DNA of 64,000 bases from Rufibacter hautae (GTDB taxonomy: Bacteria; Bacteroidota; Bacteroidia; Cytophagales; Hymenobacteraceae): contig NZ_VKKY01000001.1 in the NCBI RefSeq assembly GCF_008271695.1, positions 310,001 to 374,000 on the forward strand, given 5' to 3'. Shown one piece after another: positions 18,803 through 26,213 of this stretch. The notes under the pieces were generated by a model, which was not told where the DNA came from, did not search any database, and saw only the letters and a program-made list of their open reading frames with translations. Position numbers and translations under genes: made by a program. The first letter of the stretch is position 1; the number at the start of each line of letters is the position of its first letter.

Positions 18803-18844
18803 TTGTTTTAAGCTTGATTTGGTAAAAGCAGCCCTGAAACAGAA
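18803..18844. repeat. Nested palindrome, copy 7
   Basis: TTGTTTTAAGCTT on the left, core GATTTGGTAAAAG, right CAGCCCTGAAACAGAA. Its right half is built into the terminator at 18824-18856. Confidence 0.6.
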
Positions 18845-18856
18845 GGCTGCTTTTTT
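18824..18856 (+). terminator. Terminator of marC
   Basis: Stem AAAAGCAGCC / GGCTGCTTTT with an 11-base loop and six T's. The ascending strand is the core and right arm of nested palindrome copy 7. Confidence 0.9.
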
Positions 18857-18945
18857 ATTTGCCTTTAAGCTAATCGAAAGCATTTTCTGAAAACCCAAGC
18901 AACCTGCCGTGGCGTCTCTGCATCTAGAGAGAAAACAGCCACCGT

Positions 18946-19770
18946 ATGAAAACTTCCTTCACACTCCTCTTCCTCCTGATTTCTTTTCTGGCCCAGGCAC
19001 AGCGCATCCAAGGCAAAATTGTAGACGCACAATCTCGGCCGCTGGAGTACGTCAATATTGGCGTGGTGGGCCAGAACGTAGGCACCGTCTCTACCTCGGA
19101 GGGCCAATTTGCGCTCTCCTTGCCTGAAGCACTTGACCAGGAGACGCTGCAGATTTCGGCCCTCGGGTACGCGACCCAAAGCTGGAAAGTAGGTGACTTC
19201 AAACAGAAATACGGGCAGCAGTCCGCCACCATCAGTTTACGGGAACAGGCCGTAGCCCTGAAGGAAGTGGTGGTCAAGCCGCGCAAGTACGTGACCAAAG
19301 TGGTGGGCAACACCACCAACTCTAAAAGCACCACCGCCGGGTTCAAAAGCAACCGTTTGGGCACCGAGATAGGCACGGTGCTGGACGTCAAAAAGCCATC
19401 GTTCTTGGAGAAGGTGACCTTCAACATCGCCAGCAACGCGTACGATACCCTTTTCCTGAGAATCAATGTCTACCGCATGGGCCCTAACGGCCCGGAGGAA
19501 AACGTGCTCAGAGAACCCATCTACCTCAACGTGGCCCAGAAAGACCTGGGCGACGGCATCATGCTGGACCTCCGCGACCGCAACATCTACCTCGACGCTG
19601 ATGTGTTGCTCTCGCTGGAATTGGTCAGAAATCTAGGGGGCGGTGGGCTCTGGTTCAGCGCCGGACTATTCAACAAGCCCAGCTACACCCGGGAAACAAG
19701 CCAGGGAGCCTGGGAGAAAATGACTTTAGGCGGGGTAGGCTTTAATGCCACCATCAGCTACGCGAAGTAA
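18946..19770 (+). CDS. Secreted carboxypeptidase-regulatory-like domain protein
   Basis: 274-residue envelope protein with a signal peptide (MKTSFTLLFLLISFLAQAQ). Residues about 20-105 form a CarboxypepD_reg-like beta-sandwich (IQGKIVDAQSRPLEYVNIGV, then VSTSEGQFALSLP), the domain found at the start of many TonB-dependent receptors of Bacteroidota. No plug or barrel follows; instead there is a beta-rich region of about 165 residues with FLEKVTFNIASNAYDTLFLR and INVYRMGPNG. It is likely periplasmic or outer-membrane associated. Specific function unknown; it appears monocistronic. Confidence 0.8.
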   Translation: MKTSFTLLFLLISFLAQAQRIQGKIVDAQSRPLEYVNIGVVGQNVGTVSTSEGQFALSLPEALDQETLQISALGYATQSWKVGDFKQKYGQQSATISLREQAVALKEVVVKPRKYVTKVVGNTTNSKSTTAGFKSNRLGTEIGTVLDVKKPSFLEKVTFNIASNAYDTLFLRINVYRMGPNGPEENVLREPIYLNVAQKDLGDGIMLDLRDRNIYLDADVLLSLELVRNLGGGGLWFSAGLFNKPSYTRETSQGAWEKMTLGGVGFNATISYAK

Positions 19771-19772
19771 TG

Positions 19773-19826
19773 TAATGAGTGAAGGATTGAGTGAGAGAAT
19801 GATGGAATAAGTGATTGACTAATTGA
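19773..19826. repeat. Degenerate heptamer array, family C (GAGTGAA/GGATTGA)
   Basis: Imperfect seven-base-period run (TGAGTGA, AGGATTG, AGTGAGA, GAATGAT, and further degenerate units) starting a few bases after the stop. The same units recur at 58387-58422. Confidence 0.5.
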
Positions 19827-19880
19827 GGAAGTAAATGGAAGTTAAATTGCTTCCGCTTACTTAGTCTTACTCCTGCCCTG

Positions 19881-19920
19881 CTGTTTTAAGGCCAATTTAA
19901 GGAAAACAGGCGCAGAACGG
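19881..19920. repeat. Nested palindrome, copy 8
   Basis: CTGTTTTAAGGCC, core AATTTAAGGAAAAC, right AGGCGCAGAACGG, between co-directional genes. Confidence 0.6.
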
Positions 19921-19997
19921 GTGGTTTGCTTAGGCCCACCAACAAACCGTGGGAAAATATTCTGCGCCTATTAGGCCGCTGCTTGCGGCGGGTTGGG

Positions 19998-20005
19998 TAT
20001 TTTTG
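19998..20005 (+). promoter_or_regulatory. Promoter -7 box for rnhA (TATTTTTG)
   Basis: Perfect TANNTTTG with the predicted transcript starting near 20012, about 16 bases before the TTG start. It rules out the 34 extra codons of the longer frame. Confidence 0.75.
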
Positions 20006-20027
20006 CGGCAGACTAACCGCATACGTT

Positions 20028-20489
20028 TTGATAGAAGTATTTACCGATGGTGCCTCGCGGGGCAATCCGGGCCCTGGCGGCTACGGCGTTATTCTCAGGT
20101 ATGGCCCCCACGTGAAGGAAATCAGCGAGGGCTTCCGGAAGACCACCAACAACCGCATGGAACTGCTGGCGGTGATTGTGGCCCTGGAGTCCATCACCAA
20201 GCCCGGCATCCCGGTCACCATTTACTCAGACTCAAAATATGTGGTAGATGCGGTGGAGAAGAAGTGGGTGTTTGGCTGGGAGAAAAAAGGCTTCACCGGC
20301 AAAGCCAACCCCGATCTATGGCAACGTTTCCTCAAGATTTACCGCAAGCACCAGGTCCGTTTTGTCTGGGTCCGCGGCCACGCCGGCCACGCCGAGAATG
20401 AGCGCTGCGATGAACTGGCCGTAGCCGCCGCCCTCCAACCCAACCTTCCCCCAGACAAAGGCTTCGAGGCAAACCCAACCGCGGGTTAA
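20028..20489 (+). CDS. rnhA: Ribonuclease HI
   Basis: Cytoplasmic endonuclease, 153 residues, that degrades the RNA strand of RNA-DNA hybrids. All four acidic active-site residues are present: D7 (VFTDGASRGNPGPGGYG), E45 (NNRMELLAV), D68 (IYSDSKYVVDAV) and D128 (ENERCDELA); the basic handle VFGWEKKGFTGKANPDLW is also clear. The frame is open from 19926, but the -7 box at 19998-20005 places the transcript start inside it, so the TTG at 20028 is the likely start and gives the standard RNase HI N-terminus. Confidence 0.93.
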   Translation: MIEVFTDGASRGNPGPGGYGVILRYGPHVKEISEGFRKTTNNRMELLAVIVALESITKPGIPVTIYSDSKYVVDAVEKKWVFGWEKKGFTGKANPDLWQRFLKIYRKHQVRFVWVRGHAGHAENERCDELAVAAALQPNLPPDKGFEANPTAG

Positions 20490-20490
20490 T

Positions 20491-20519
20491 GTGCTAATAA
20501 GTTAATGTGCTCATGTGCT
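20491..20519. repeat. Heptamer array, family D, left member of an inverted pair
   Basis: TGTGCTAA-type units (AATGTGC, TAATAAG, TTAATGTGC, TCATGTGC) directly after the rnhA stop, complementary to the array at 20619-20683. Together they could pair over a 100-base spacer. Confidence 0.6.
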
Positions 20520-20618
20520 ATTTTCAGCTAAGACGTTTATCCCAGTTGTTGTAAGCCAAAGCTCCTACCTTATTCTGCATTACAACATAGCCCTTTAATT
20601 GGCCACTTATCATTGGCA

Positions 20619-20683
20619 GATTAGCACATTAACACATTAGAATCTATTAGCACATCAGCACATTACCTAATTAGCACATTACC
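20619..20683. repeat. Heptamer array, family D, right member of an inverted pair
   Basis: TTAGCACA/TTAACACA units running to within three bases of the GTG start of trmN6 (for example TTAGCACATTAACACATTAG). It is the inverted partner of 20491-20519. Confidence 0.65.
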
Positions 20684-20685
20684 CA

Positions 20686-21399
20686 GTGGCCAACGACTAT
20701 TTCCGGTTTAAGCAGTTTTTGATCAGGCAGGACCAGTGCGCCATGAAGGTCTGCACTGATTCCTGCGTGTTGGGTGCTTGGGCAGATGTGACGGGCGCGA
20801 AACGCATTCTGGATATTGGGGCAGGAACGGGTTTGCTGAGCTTGATGGTGGCGCAACGAAACCCCGAGGCGCAGATTGAAGCAGTTGAGATTGAGGTGGT
20901 GGCCGCAAAGCAAGCGCAGGAAAACATCTCAGCCAGTCCCTGGGCAGATCGGGTACAGTTGTTTCCGGTGGGTCTGCAGGATTTTGCCGACATTCAGCCC
21001 ACGCCTTTTGACGCCATTATCAGTAATCCTCCGTTTTTCCAGGCCTCGCTCAAATCCACGGATGCGGTGAAGAACCAGGCCAAACACACGGAGACGCTTT
21101 CATTTTCTGAGATCATCTCCTTTGCCCAGCATTTCTTAAATCCGGACGGGAAACTGCATATTCTCTTGCCTCCGCATGAAGCCAAAGTGTTTGAGCGCGA
21201 GGCGCACCAGCTGGGATTCTTTACCAACGGCATTCTTTGGTTAGAGGCCACACCCCACGGTAAACTGCTGCGCGCCATCCACACGTATTCCCGCCAGCCA
21301 AGTGCTCCGTCAGAACAGGTGCTGGCGGTGCGGGAAAAAGACCACTCCTACACCGCTGCTTTCCGGGAATTGCTTAAAGAGTATTACCTGATTTTCTGA
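20686..21399 (+). CDS. trmN6: tRNA1(Val) adenine(37)-N6-methyltransferase-like
   Basis: SAM-dependent methyltransferase of 237 residues, similar to TrmN6/YfiC, which methylates A37 of tRNA(Val). The SAM-binding motif I is ILDIGAGTGLLSLM (about 43-56), motif II ends in VEIE, and the N6-adenine motif is N114-P-P-F117, typical of enzymes acting on exocyclic amino groups. The N-terminus MANDYFRFKQFLIRQDQCAMKV fits the family. The start is the GTG at 20686; an in-frame ATG appears only at codon 20. A heptamer array occupies the leader. The exact tRNA target is inferred from family membership. Confidence 0.87.
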   Translation: MANDYFRFKQFLIRQDQCAMKVCTDSCVLGAWADVTGAKRILDIGAGTGLLSLMVAQRNPEAQIEAVEIEVVAAKQAQENISASPWADRVQLFPVGLQDFADIQPTPFDAIISNPPFFQASLKSTDAVKNQAKHTETLSFSEIISFAQHFLNPDGKLHILLPPHEAKVFEREAHQLGFFTNGILWLEATPHGKLLRAIHTYSRQPSAPSEQVLAVREKDHSYTAAFRELLKEYYLIF

Positions 21400-21432
21400 T
21401 TTCTCTCTGTCAAGTTCCGCCGCAGGCAATTC

Positions 21433-21472
21433 CCTTTTATCGCCTGTTTTCTGGAAATCGGCGTTAAAATGG
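21433..21472. repeat. Nested palindrome, copy 9
   Basis: CCTTTTATCGCC, core TGTTTTCTGGAAATC, right GGCGTTAAAATGG. The last base touches the stop codon of the minus-strand gene at 21473; the genes are convergent. Confidence 0.75.
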
Positions 21473-22801
21473 CTACTCTTGCTCCTGGAAGCGGACGCCA
21501 TATTGCTCCAGTTCGTCCAGAATAGGGTTGTAGAGATCAGCTTGCAGAGGCACTACGACGCCTTTGGTCTGCAACTTGCCTTGTAACAGAAGCTTTACTG
21601 CAATGCCTACCGGAAGCCCCACCGTTTTCGCCATGGCGGTATGGACCTCGTCATCGCCCAGTACCACCAGGGAAGACGTCAGTTTCCTGCGCTGGCCGTT
21701 CAGTTCGTACTCAAACTGGTGCAGCATCACAATCATGTCTTTGTCGCCAGGGCTCAGCTTCCATTTTTCCACCAGCAGTTTCTCCAGGGCCTGGGCAGGC
21801 GTGGCATGCTCAATCCCAATGGGTGCCTCATCAAACAACCCGGTCCACTCCACCAGGCGCAACTCCTCGGCATCAGGGGCAAGGCCCACGTAAGAGGCAA
21901 TTCTCTCTCTTAAGGAAGTTTCCTGGTCAGCTTCGGGTAGGCAGCTTTCCACCAACTGCCGGTAGGTCATGCGGGCGGAATCTTCCAGAGTATAAGAATC
22001 ATCGGTGAGGCCTAGTTGTACCAGAACCTGCCAGGCCTGGCAATAGCCCGGCCGCCGGAGGGTTCCGCGCAACATGGTGGGGATGTGCTGCAAACCGTAA
22101 GGCTCGCGGTAACTCAAAGAGTCGCGGTTGGCGTAACCGTCGAAGGAACCGTAACCTTCTACCAGGAAGGTCTGGGTGCGCCGGAAAAGCTGCGGGTACG
22201 GGATGTATTTGTAAGCGCCGTTCTCAATGTATTTGGCCGTGCTCTGGCCCGCCAGAACCACGTTGCGCGGGTTCCAGGTGAATTTGTAGTGCCAAGGGTT
22301 GTTGTCAGACTCCGGGGCCATGAGTCCGCCCGTGAAGGACTTGAACGAGGTGATGCTCCCCCCTGCCGCCTGGATCTGGTGGATGATGCGCATCGCCGAG
22401 AGATGGTCAATGCCCGGGTCCAGACCGCACTCCATCAGAAACGTCAGGCCTTTGGCCTGGGCCTCCTCGTGCATCGCCTTGATCTGCGGCGGCACGTACG
22501 AGGCCGTCACCAGGTGCTTTCCCAAGGCCAAACAGGTCTCGGCCACCAACGGGTGGAACAGCGCCGGCAGCATGGAGATCACCACATCGGCGGCGCCGAT
22601 CTCTGCCCCGCGCTGCGCCTCGTCCTGCACGTTGAAGGGGAACGCTCTGGTTTGGGGGAATTCCTGCAAAAACGGGCCTAAATGATCCACGGAGACATCC
22701 CCGATGGACACTTGCCAGCCTTGGGATTGGGCGTTGGATAACAGGTACTGGATGAGTACGGTGGCGGAGCGGCCGGCGCCCAGGAGCAGTATCTTCTTCA
22801 T
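21473..22801 (-). CDS. Saccharopine dehydrogenase family oxidoreductase
   Basis: 442-residue cytoplasmic NAD(P)-binding enzyme. The N-terminal Rossmann motif is ILLLGAGRSATVL; the saccharopine-dehydrogenase core follows (DVVISMLPALFHPLVAETCL, then MECGLDPGIDHLSAMRIIH and KSFTGGLMAPESDNNPWHYK), with the C-terminal catalytic domain to the end. The family includes LYS9-type saccharopine reductases and lysine-degrading dehydrogenases. GLDPGIDH and TGGL..PE are the conserved substrate-side motifs, so a role in saccharopine/lysine metabolism is plausible, but no partner lysine gene is adjacent. The ATG at 22801 gives the typical MKKILLLGAG start. Confidence 0.85.
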   Translation of the reverse strand: MKKILLLGAGRSATVLIQYLLSNAQSQGWQVSIGDVSVDHLGPFLQEFPQTRAFPFNVQDEAQRGAEIGAADVVISMLPALFHPLVAETCLALGKHLVTASYVPPQIKAMHEEAQAKGLTFLMECGLDPGIDHLSAMRIIHQIQAAGGSITSFKSFTGGLMAPESDNNPWHYKFTWNPRNVVLAGQSTAKYIENGAYKYIPYPQLFRRTQTFLVEGYGSFDGYANRDSLSYREPYGLQHIPTMLRGTLRRPGYCQAWQVLVQLGLTDDSYTLEDSARMTYRQLVESCLPEADQETSLRERIASYVGLAPDAEELRLVEWTGLFDEAPIGIEHATPAQALEKLLVEKWKLSPGDKDMIVMLHQFEYELNGQRRKLTSSLVVLGDDEVHTAMAKTVGLPVGIAVKLLLQGKLQTKGVVVPLQADLYNPILDELEQYGVRFQEQE

Positions 22802-22883
22802 AGTGCAGGGTAGGATGAGGGCCTTAAAATGGGCAATTTATCCCGGACAGACAACCACTTCTTGGTTTTTGGGGCCAACTTGT

Positions 22884-22891
22884 TAACTTTG
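22884..22891 (+). promoter_or_regulatory. Promoter for cdd (TAACTTTG with TTG -33)
   Basis: TANNTTTG with a TTG at 22862-22864, 19 bases upstream, close to the Bacteroidota consensus spacing. The predicted transcript start is near 22898, just before the upstream GTG at 22902. Confidence 0.7.
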
Positions 22892-22925
22892 GCTCCCGTA
22901 CGTGCTCGTGCGGAAATCGCACCTT

Positions 22926-23411
22926 ATGATAGAACAAGTACAACTCAACATTACCTATGAGGTAGTGTCTTCCCCCGAGGAATTAACACATCAGGAACGG
23001 CAGGTCCTTCTCCTCGCCCAGCAAGCCACAGACAACGCCTACGCCCCCTATTCCAATTATCTGGTAGGCGCCGCTTTGCTCCTTTCAGACGGCAGCCTGC
23101 ACCAGGGCACCAATCAGGAAAACGCCGCGTACCCCTCTGGTCTTTGCGCTGAGCGGACCCTTTTGTTTGGCGTGGGCTCTAACCACCCAGATAAAACCAT
23201 TGAAATGATGGCCGTGACGGTACGTCGGCGGCACGAGTCCCACTTCCTGAAGGCCTGTTCCTGCGGTGCCTGCCGCCAGGTAATGGCCGAGTACCAGAAC
23301 CGCCAGAACGCCCCCATCAGGTTGATCATGCAAGCCGAGGACGGCAAAGTCATCCGCCTGCAATCGGTGGAGGATCTGTTGCCCTTCATGTTCACGAAAG
23401 ACCAGCTGTAA
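22926..23411 (+). CDS. cdd: Cytidine deaminase
   Basis: Zinc enzyme of 161 residues that deaminates cytidine and deoxycytidine to the uridines in pyrimidine salvage. YAPYSNYLVGAALL is the substrate-side motif, NQENAAYPSGLCAERTLLF holds zinc ligand C74 and catalytic E76, and CSCGACRQVM holds zinc ligands C113 and C116. The ATG at 22926 is preferred over the GTG at 22902, which lies only about four bases after the predicted transcript start. The stop is followed one base later by the TTG of the esterase gene, so the two are probably co-transcribed. Confidence 0.93.
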   Translation: MIEQVQLNITYEVVSSPEELTHQERQVLLLAQQATDNAYAPYSNYLVGAALLLSDGSLHQGTNQENAAYPSGLCAERTLLFGVGSNHPDKTIEMMAVTVRRRHESHFLKACSCGACRQVMAEYQNRQNAPIRLIMQAEDGKVIRLQSVEDLLPFMFTKDQL

Positions 23412-23412
23412 A

Positions 23413-24069
23413 TTGGCATCCCTTCACCGGACCATAGAAGTTCCCCGCACGGCGCACCTGCACCAGCTGGGCACCCTTTCACCGGAAACCAATCACCTCT
23501 GGATTGTCCTGCACGGGTACGGGCAACTGGCGCGCTACTTCATCAGGCACTTTGAGCCGTTGGTAGACGACCAAACCGCAGTGATTGCCCCGGAAGGACT
23601 CTCCCGTTTTTACCTGGAGGGATTCTCGGGCCGCGTAGGTGCCACCTGGATGACGAAAGAGGAACGCCTGCATGAGATAGCCGATTATGTCTCCTATCTG
23701 AACCTGGTGCGGGAGATGGCGCTGCGCGAAGCACCAAATGCTGACCTGCACCTGCTGGGTTTTTCGCAGGGCGCAGCCACGGTTTGCCGCTGGCTAGGTC
23801 AGGCGCAATGGCCCGTGCGGCAACTGGTGCTCTGGGCCGGCGTCTTCCCCGAAGACATGGAGCTGACCTCCGCCAGCCATCCTTTAAAGGAAACGAACCT
23901 CACCTATGTTTACGGCCTCCATGATCATTTCGTGGCCAAAGACAAAGTTCAGGCTCAACTGAACCGGGTTCAGGAGGCAGGCCTGCATCCAGAGGTCATC
24001 TCATTTGAAGGCAAGCATGAGCTTAACCAGGAGGTGCTCCTGGCCTTGAAAAACCGGAAGAAAGGGTAA
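23413..24069 (+). CDS. Alpha/beta hydrolase, phospholipase/carboxylesterase family
   Basis: Cytoplasmic serine hydrolase of 218 residues in the Abhydrolase_2 group. The oxyanion segment is WIVLHGYGQLA, the nucleophile elbow G116-F-S118-Q-G120, the acid lies in YGLHDHFV and the His in FEGKHEL, completing a Ser-Asp-His triad. The start is a TTG at 23413, one base after the cdd stop; the next in-frame ATG (near 23650) would remove a third of the domain. Close coupling to cdd implies one transcript but no evident shared pathway. Substrate unknown. Confidence 0.82.
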   Translation: MASLHRTIEVPRTAHLHQLGTLSPETNHLWIVLHGYGQLARYFIRHFEPLVDDQTAVIAPEGLSRFYLEGFSGRVGATWMTKEERLHEIADYVSYLNLVREMALREAPNADLHLLGFSQGAATVCRWLGQAQWPVRQLVLWAGVFPEDMELTSASHPLKETNLTYVYGLHDHFVAKDKVQAQLNRVQEAGLHPEVISFEGKHELNQEVLLALKNRKKG

Positions 24070-24083
24070 AATATCTCGGCTCT

Positions 24084-24119
24084 GTTTTATGGCCGTTTTC
24101 TGGAAAACTGCCATAAAAC
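24084..24119. repeat. Nested palindrome, copy 10 (near-consensus)
   Basis: The clearest copy: GTTTTATGGC (24084-24093) pairs exactly with GCCATAAAAC (24110-24119), enclosing the perfect inner palindrome GTTTTCTGGAAAAC. It is 36 bases long and lies between convergent genes. Confidence 0.92.
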
Positions 24120-24158
24120 CTTTTTGCTTTGGCAGCCAGTAAGGAACTTGCCTTTCAC

Positions 24159-24551
24159 TTACCTCTCCCAGATGCCCGGCACCACAATCTCCAGCAGGTG
24201 CTGGTCCGGATCCCGGAAGTAGCAGGATTTACGGTCATGAGGCCAGGTCTGCTCGTGTTCAATGGTGATGTTGGCCGCTTGTAGTTTCTCCTTCCACGCC
24301 TTGTATTCTCCGGCTTCGCACTCAAAGGCTAAGTGAAGTTGCCCCTCCCCAAAATGCGGCGGCAGGTCTTTACTGGCCCGGGTCTTCTCCGCGTTGAAAC
24401 ACAGCAACACCGAACTCCCCACCCTGAAGAACACATGCCGTCCGGGCACCTGCCCGATAATCGGCAAATCCAACACCTCGGTGTAAAAGGCCGTGGTTCG
24501 TTCCAGGTCCTGGACGTAGAGGCAGGTTTCTTTGATGTGGGTGAATTGCAT
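24159..24551 (-). CDS. VOC-family (glyoxalase/bleomycin-resistance-like) protein
   Basis: 130-residue cytoplasmic protein of the vicinal-oxygen-chelate superfamily. It has two beta-alpha-beta-beta-beta halves: FTHIKETCLYVQDLERTTAF with a first-half metal-type His, a middle HLAFECEAGEYKAW, and a C-terminal CYFRDPDQHLLEIV with the usual terminal Glu. This arrangement suits a metal-dependent isomerase, dioxygenase or resistance protein. It is not obviously methylmalonyl-CoA epimerase, although the mutase genes are in the window. It appears monocistronic; the substrate cannot be named. Confidence 0.82.
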   Translation of the reverse strand: MQFTHIKETCLYVQDLERTTAFYTEVLDLPIIGQVPGRHVFFRVGSSVLLCFNAEKTRASKDLPPHFGEGQLHLAFECEAGEYKAWKEKLQAANITIEHEQTWPHDRKSCYFRDPDQHLLEIVVPGIWER

Positions 24552-24600
24552 GGCAGCGGCGTTTCTCCTGCAACGGAATTACCCCGGCCATGGATACCCA

Positions 24601-24636
24601 TTTAGAGCCAGTTTTGCGGAAATCAGCATCAAAACA
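24601..24636. repeat. Nested palindrome, copy 11
   Basis: TTTAGAGCC, core AGTTTTGCGGAAATC, right AGCATCAAAAC. On the minus strand its GTTTT forms the T-run of the terminator at 24637-24673. Confidence 0.6.
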
Positions 24637-24673
24637 GCAAGGCCCACTGGTCTGTTGAACCAGTGGGCCTTGC
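24637..24673 (-). terminator. Terminator of the SDR gene
   Basis: A 15-bp perfect stem (GCAAGGCCCACTGGT and complement) with a seven-base loop; read on the minus strand it is followed by TGTTTTG from nested palindrome copy 11. Confidence 0.92.
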
Positions 24674-24691
24674 CTTATTACTAAAGAAAAT

Positions 24692-25444
24692 TTATTGCTT
24701 GTTGATGATGGTGGCCGAAGCTTGGGCTGCCGGAAGGATCATCACCTCCGCTATGTTTACGTGTCTGGGACGGGTGACCATGAACAGGATCAGATCGGCT
24801 AGGTCCTCGGCGGTCAAGGCTTCGTATCCTTTGTAGACGCTGGCGGCCCGCTCCACATCTCCTTTGAAGCGCACCTCAGAAAACTCGGTCTCCACGGCGC
24901 CGGGGTTCACCTCAGACACCTTCACACCCTCGTGTACCAGGTCAATGCGCATGGCTTTGGAAAGCGCATCTACCGCGAATTTGCTCGCGCAGTAAACGTT
25001 TCCGTTGGCATACACCTCTTTGCCGGCAATTGACCCGATGTTGATGATGTGCCCTGATTTACGCTCTACCATAACCGGCAGCACCTCTTTGGTCACGTAC
25101 AGCAGGCCTTTCACGTTGATGTCCAGCATGGCTTCCCAATCGTTAAGGTCACCATTCTGGAAGGAGGCTAGTCCGTGCGCGTTGCCGGCATTGTTGATGA
25201 GCACGTCAATCGTGCGCCACTCGGCGGGCAGGCTGGAAATAGCCGTGTGTACCGCTTCTTTGTCGCGGACGTCAAATTCCAGTGGATAAATGTTCTCGGG
25301 ACCAAACTGCTGCACCAATTCCTGCAGCCTTTCGGTGCGGCGACCCGTAGCAATGACCTTGAAACCATGTTGCGCCAGGGAAATAGCGGTGGCGCGGCCT
25401 ATGCCCGAAGAGGCGCCGGTCACCAATGCAATCTTCTGCGTCAT
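24692..25444 (-). CDS. Short-chain dehydrogenase/reductase
   Basis: Classical SDR of about 250 residues. It has TGASSGIG (residues 9-16) for NADP binding, LINNAGNAHGL, IINIGSIAGKEVY with the catalytic Ser, and YCASKFA with the Tyr-x-x-x-Lys pair; VNPGAVETEFSEVRF closes the cofactor loop. The set resembles the YdfG/serine 3-dehydrogenase-like group, but the substrate is not deducible. The frame extends to a TTG at 25459 that would overlap the end of porT; the ATG at 25444, which gives MTQKIALVTGASSG, is preferred. It lies downstream of ubiE-porT and is probably in the same transcript. Confidence 0.87.
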   Translation of the reverse strand: MTQKIALVTGASSGIGRATAISLAQHGFKVIATGRRTERLQELVQQFGPENIYPLEFDVRDKEAVHTAISSLPAEWRTIDVLINNAGNAHGLASFQNGDLNDWEAMLDINVKGLLYVTKEVLPVMVERKSGHIINIGSIAGKEVYANGNVYCASKFAVDALSKAMRIDLVHEGVKVSEVNPGAVETEFSEVRFKGDVERAASVYKGYEALTAEDLADLILFMVTRPRHVNIAEVMILPAAQASATIINKQ

Positions 25445-25451
25445 AAGAGAC

Positions 25452-26213
25452 TTATTCAAAATTGAGGTAAAGCGTAACGGTATTGGTGTTCAGCTGCTGG
25501 ATGCTGTTGTTGAACACCGTAGGGAAAGGCTGGTGAATGTTGGTGATGCCCCGGGAATACCTGATCTCCGGCGCAAATTTAAAGAAGGGATAGAACATGT
25601 CCAGCCCCACGCCATACTCAATAGCCACGTCAAAACTCTTCACCTGCAGCACCTCGGGATTGCCTTTCTTCTGGCCGCCCACCACTAATGACGGTTTTAC
25701 GCCCCCAATGAAGTACATCTGGGTGTTTTTACGGCGCTTGGCCTCATATTTCACCAAAAGCGGAAGCTCGCCGGCAAACGTGTTGAGTTGTTGCGTGATG
25801 TTCCCTCCTTTAGGATTAGTCTCCGGATCTGGAGGAAGATTCTTGTACTCAATGGCCCGGCTGTGATACCCCACGCCCGGCTGCGCACGCAGCACAAAAT
25901 CCTGGTTAAGGCGGTAAGAGGTAATGAAGTTCACGTTGAACCCGATGCCTGTTTTATCATTCACCGAGTAGGCGTTTCTGTCCTTGATCTGGTCTACGTA
26001 GTACTGCGAATGTTCCAGTTGGTACCAGGAGCCATTTACGCCCAAAGAGAAGCCCCAGCGCAGTCTTTTGAACTCATAACCGGGTAGGTTTTCGCCCTGG
26101 AGTTTTCCCTGCGCCATGGCTTTCTGGCCGAAGGTCCCCAAGGAGAGCAGTAGGAATAAGACTATTTTGTGCCGGTGTAAATGGAGCTGATGCCGAAGGT
26201 AAGTGAATGCCAT
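25452..26213 (-). CDS. porT: PorT-family outer-membrane protein (type IX secretion)
   Basis: 253-residue protein with an N-terminal signal peptide (IVLFLLLSLGTFGQKAMAQ) and alternating hydrophobic beta strands to the end (NTVTLYLNFE), as in an eight-stranded outer-membrane barrel. It resembles PorT/SprT, which is needed for type IX secretion and gliding in Bacteroidota, and the ubiE-porT arrangement supports this, since the pair is conserved in several Bacteroidota. The start overlaps the ubiE coding end by 52 bases in another frame; a later start would shorten the signal peptide. No other core type IX genes (porK-N, sov) are in this window, which is normal because they are usually dispersed. 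Confidence 0.8.
   Translation of the reverse strand: MAFTYLRHQLHLHRHKIVLFLLLSLGTFGQKAMAQGKLQGENLPGYEFKRLRWGFSLGVNGSWYQLEHSQYYVDQIKDRNAYSVNDKTGIGFNVNFITSYRLNQDFVLRAQPGVGYHSRAIEYKNLPPDPETNPKGGNITQQLNTFAGELPLLVKYEAKRRKNTQMYFIGGVKPSLVVGGQKKGNPEVLQVKSFDVAIEYGVGLDMFYPFFKFAPEIRYSRGITNIHQPFPTVFNNSIQQLNTNTVTLYLNFE

Noticed and set aside
24159..24551. VOC protein considered as methylmalonyl-CoA epimerase, given mutAB and meaB in the window.
   Set aside because: The motif set and length fit a general glyoxalase/resistance-type VOC protein better, and it is far from the mutase genes on the other strand.
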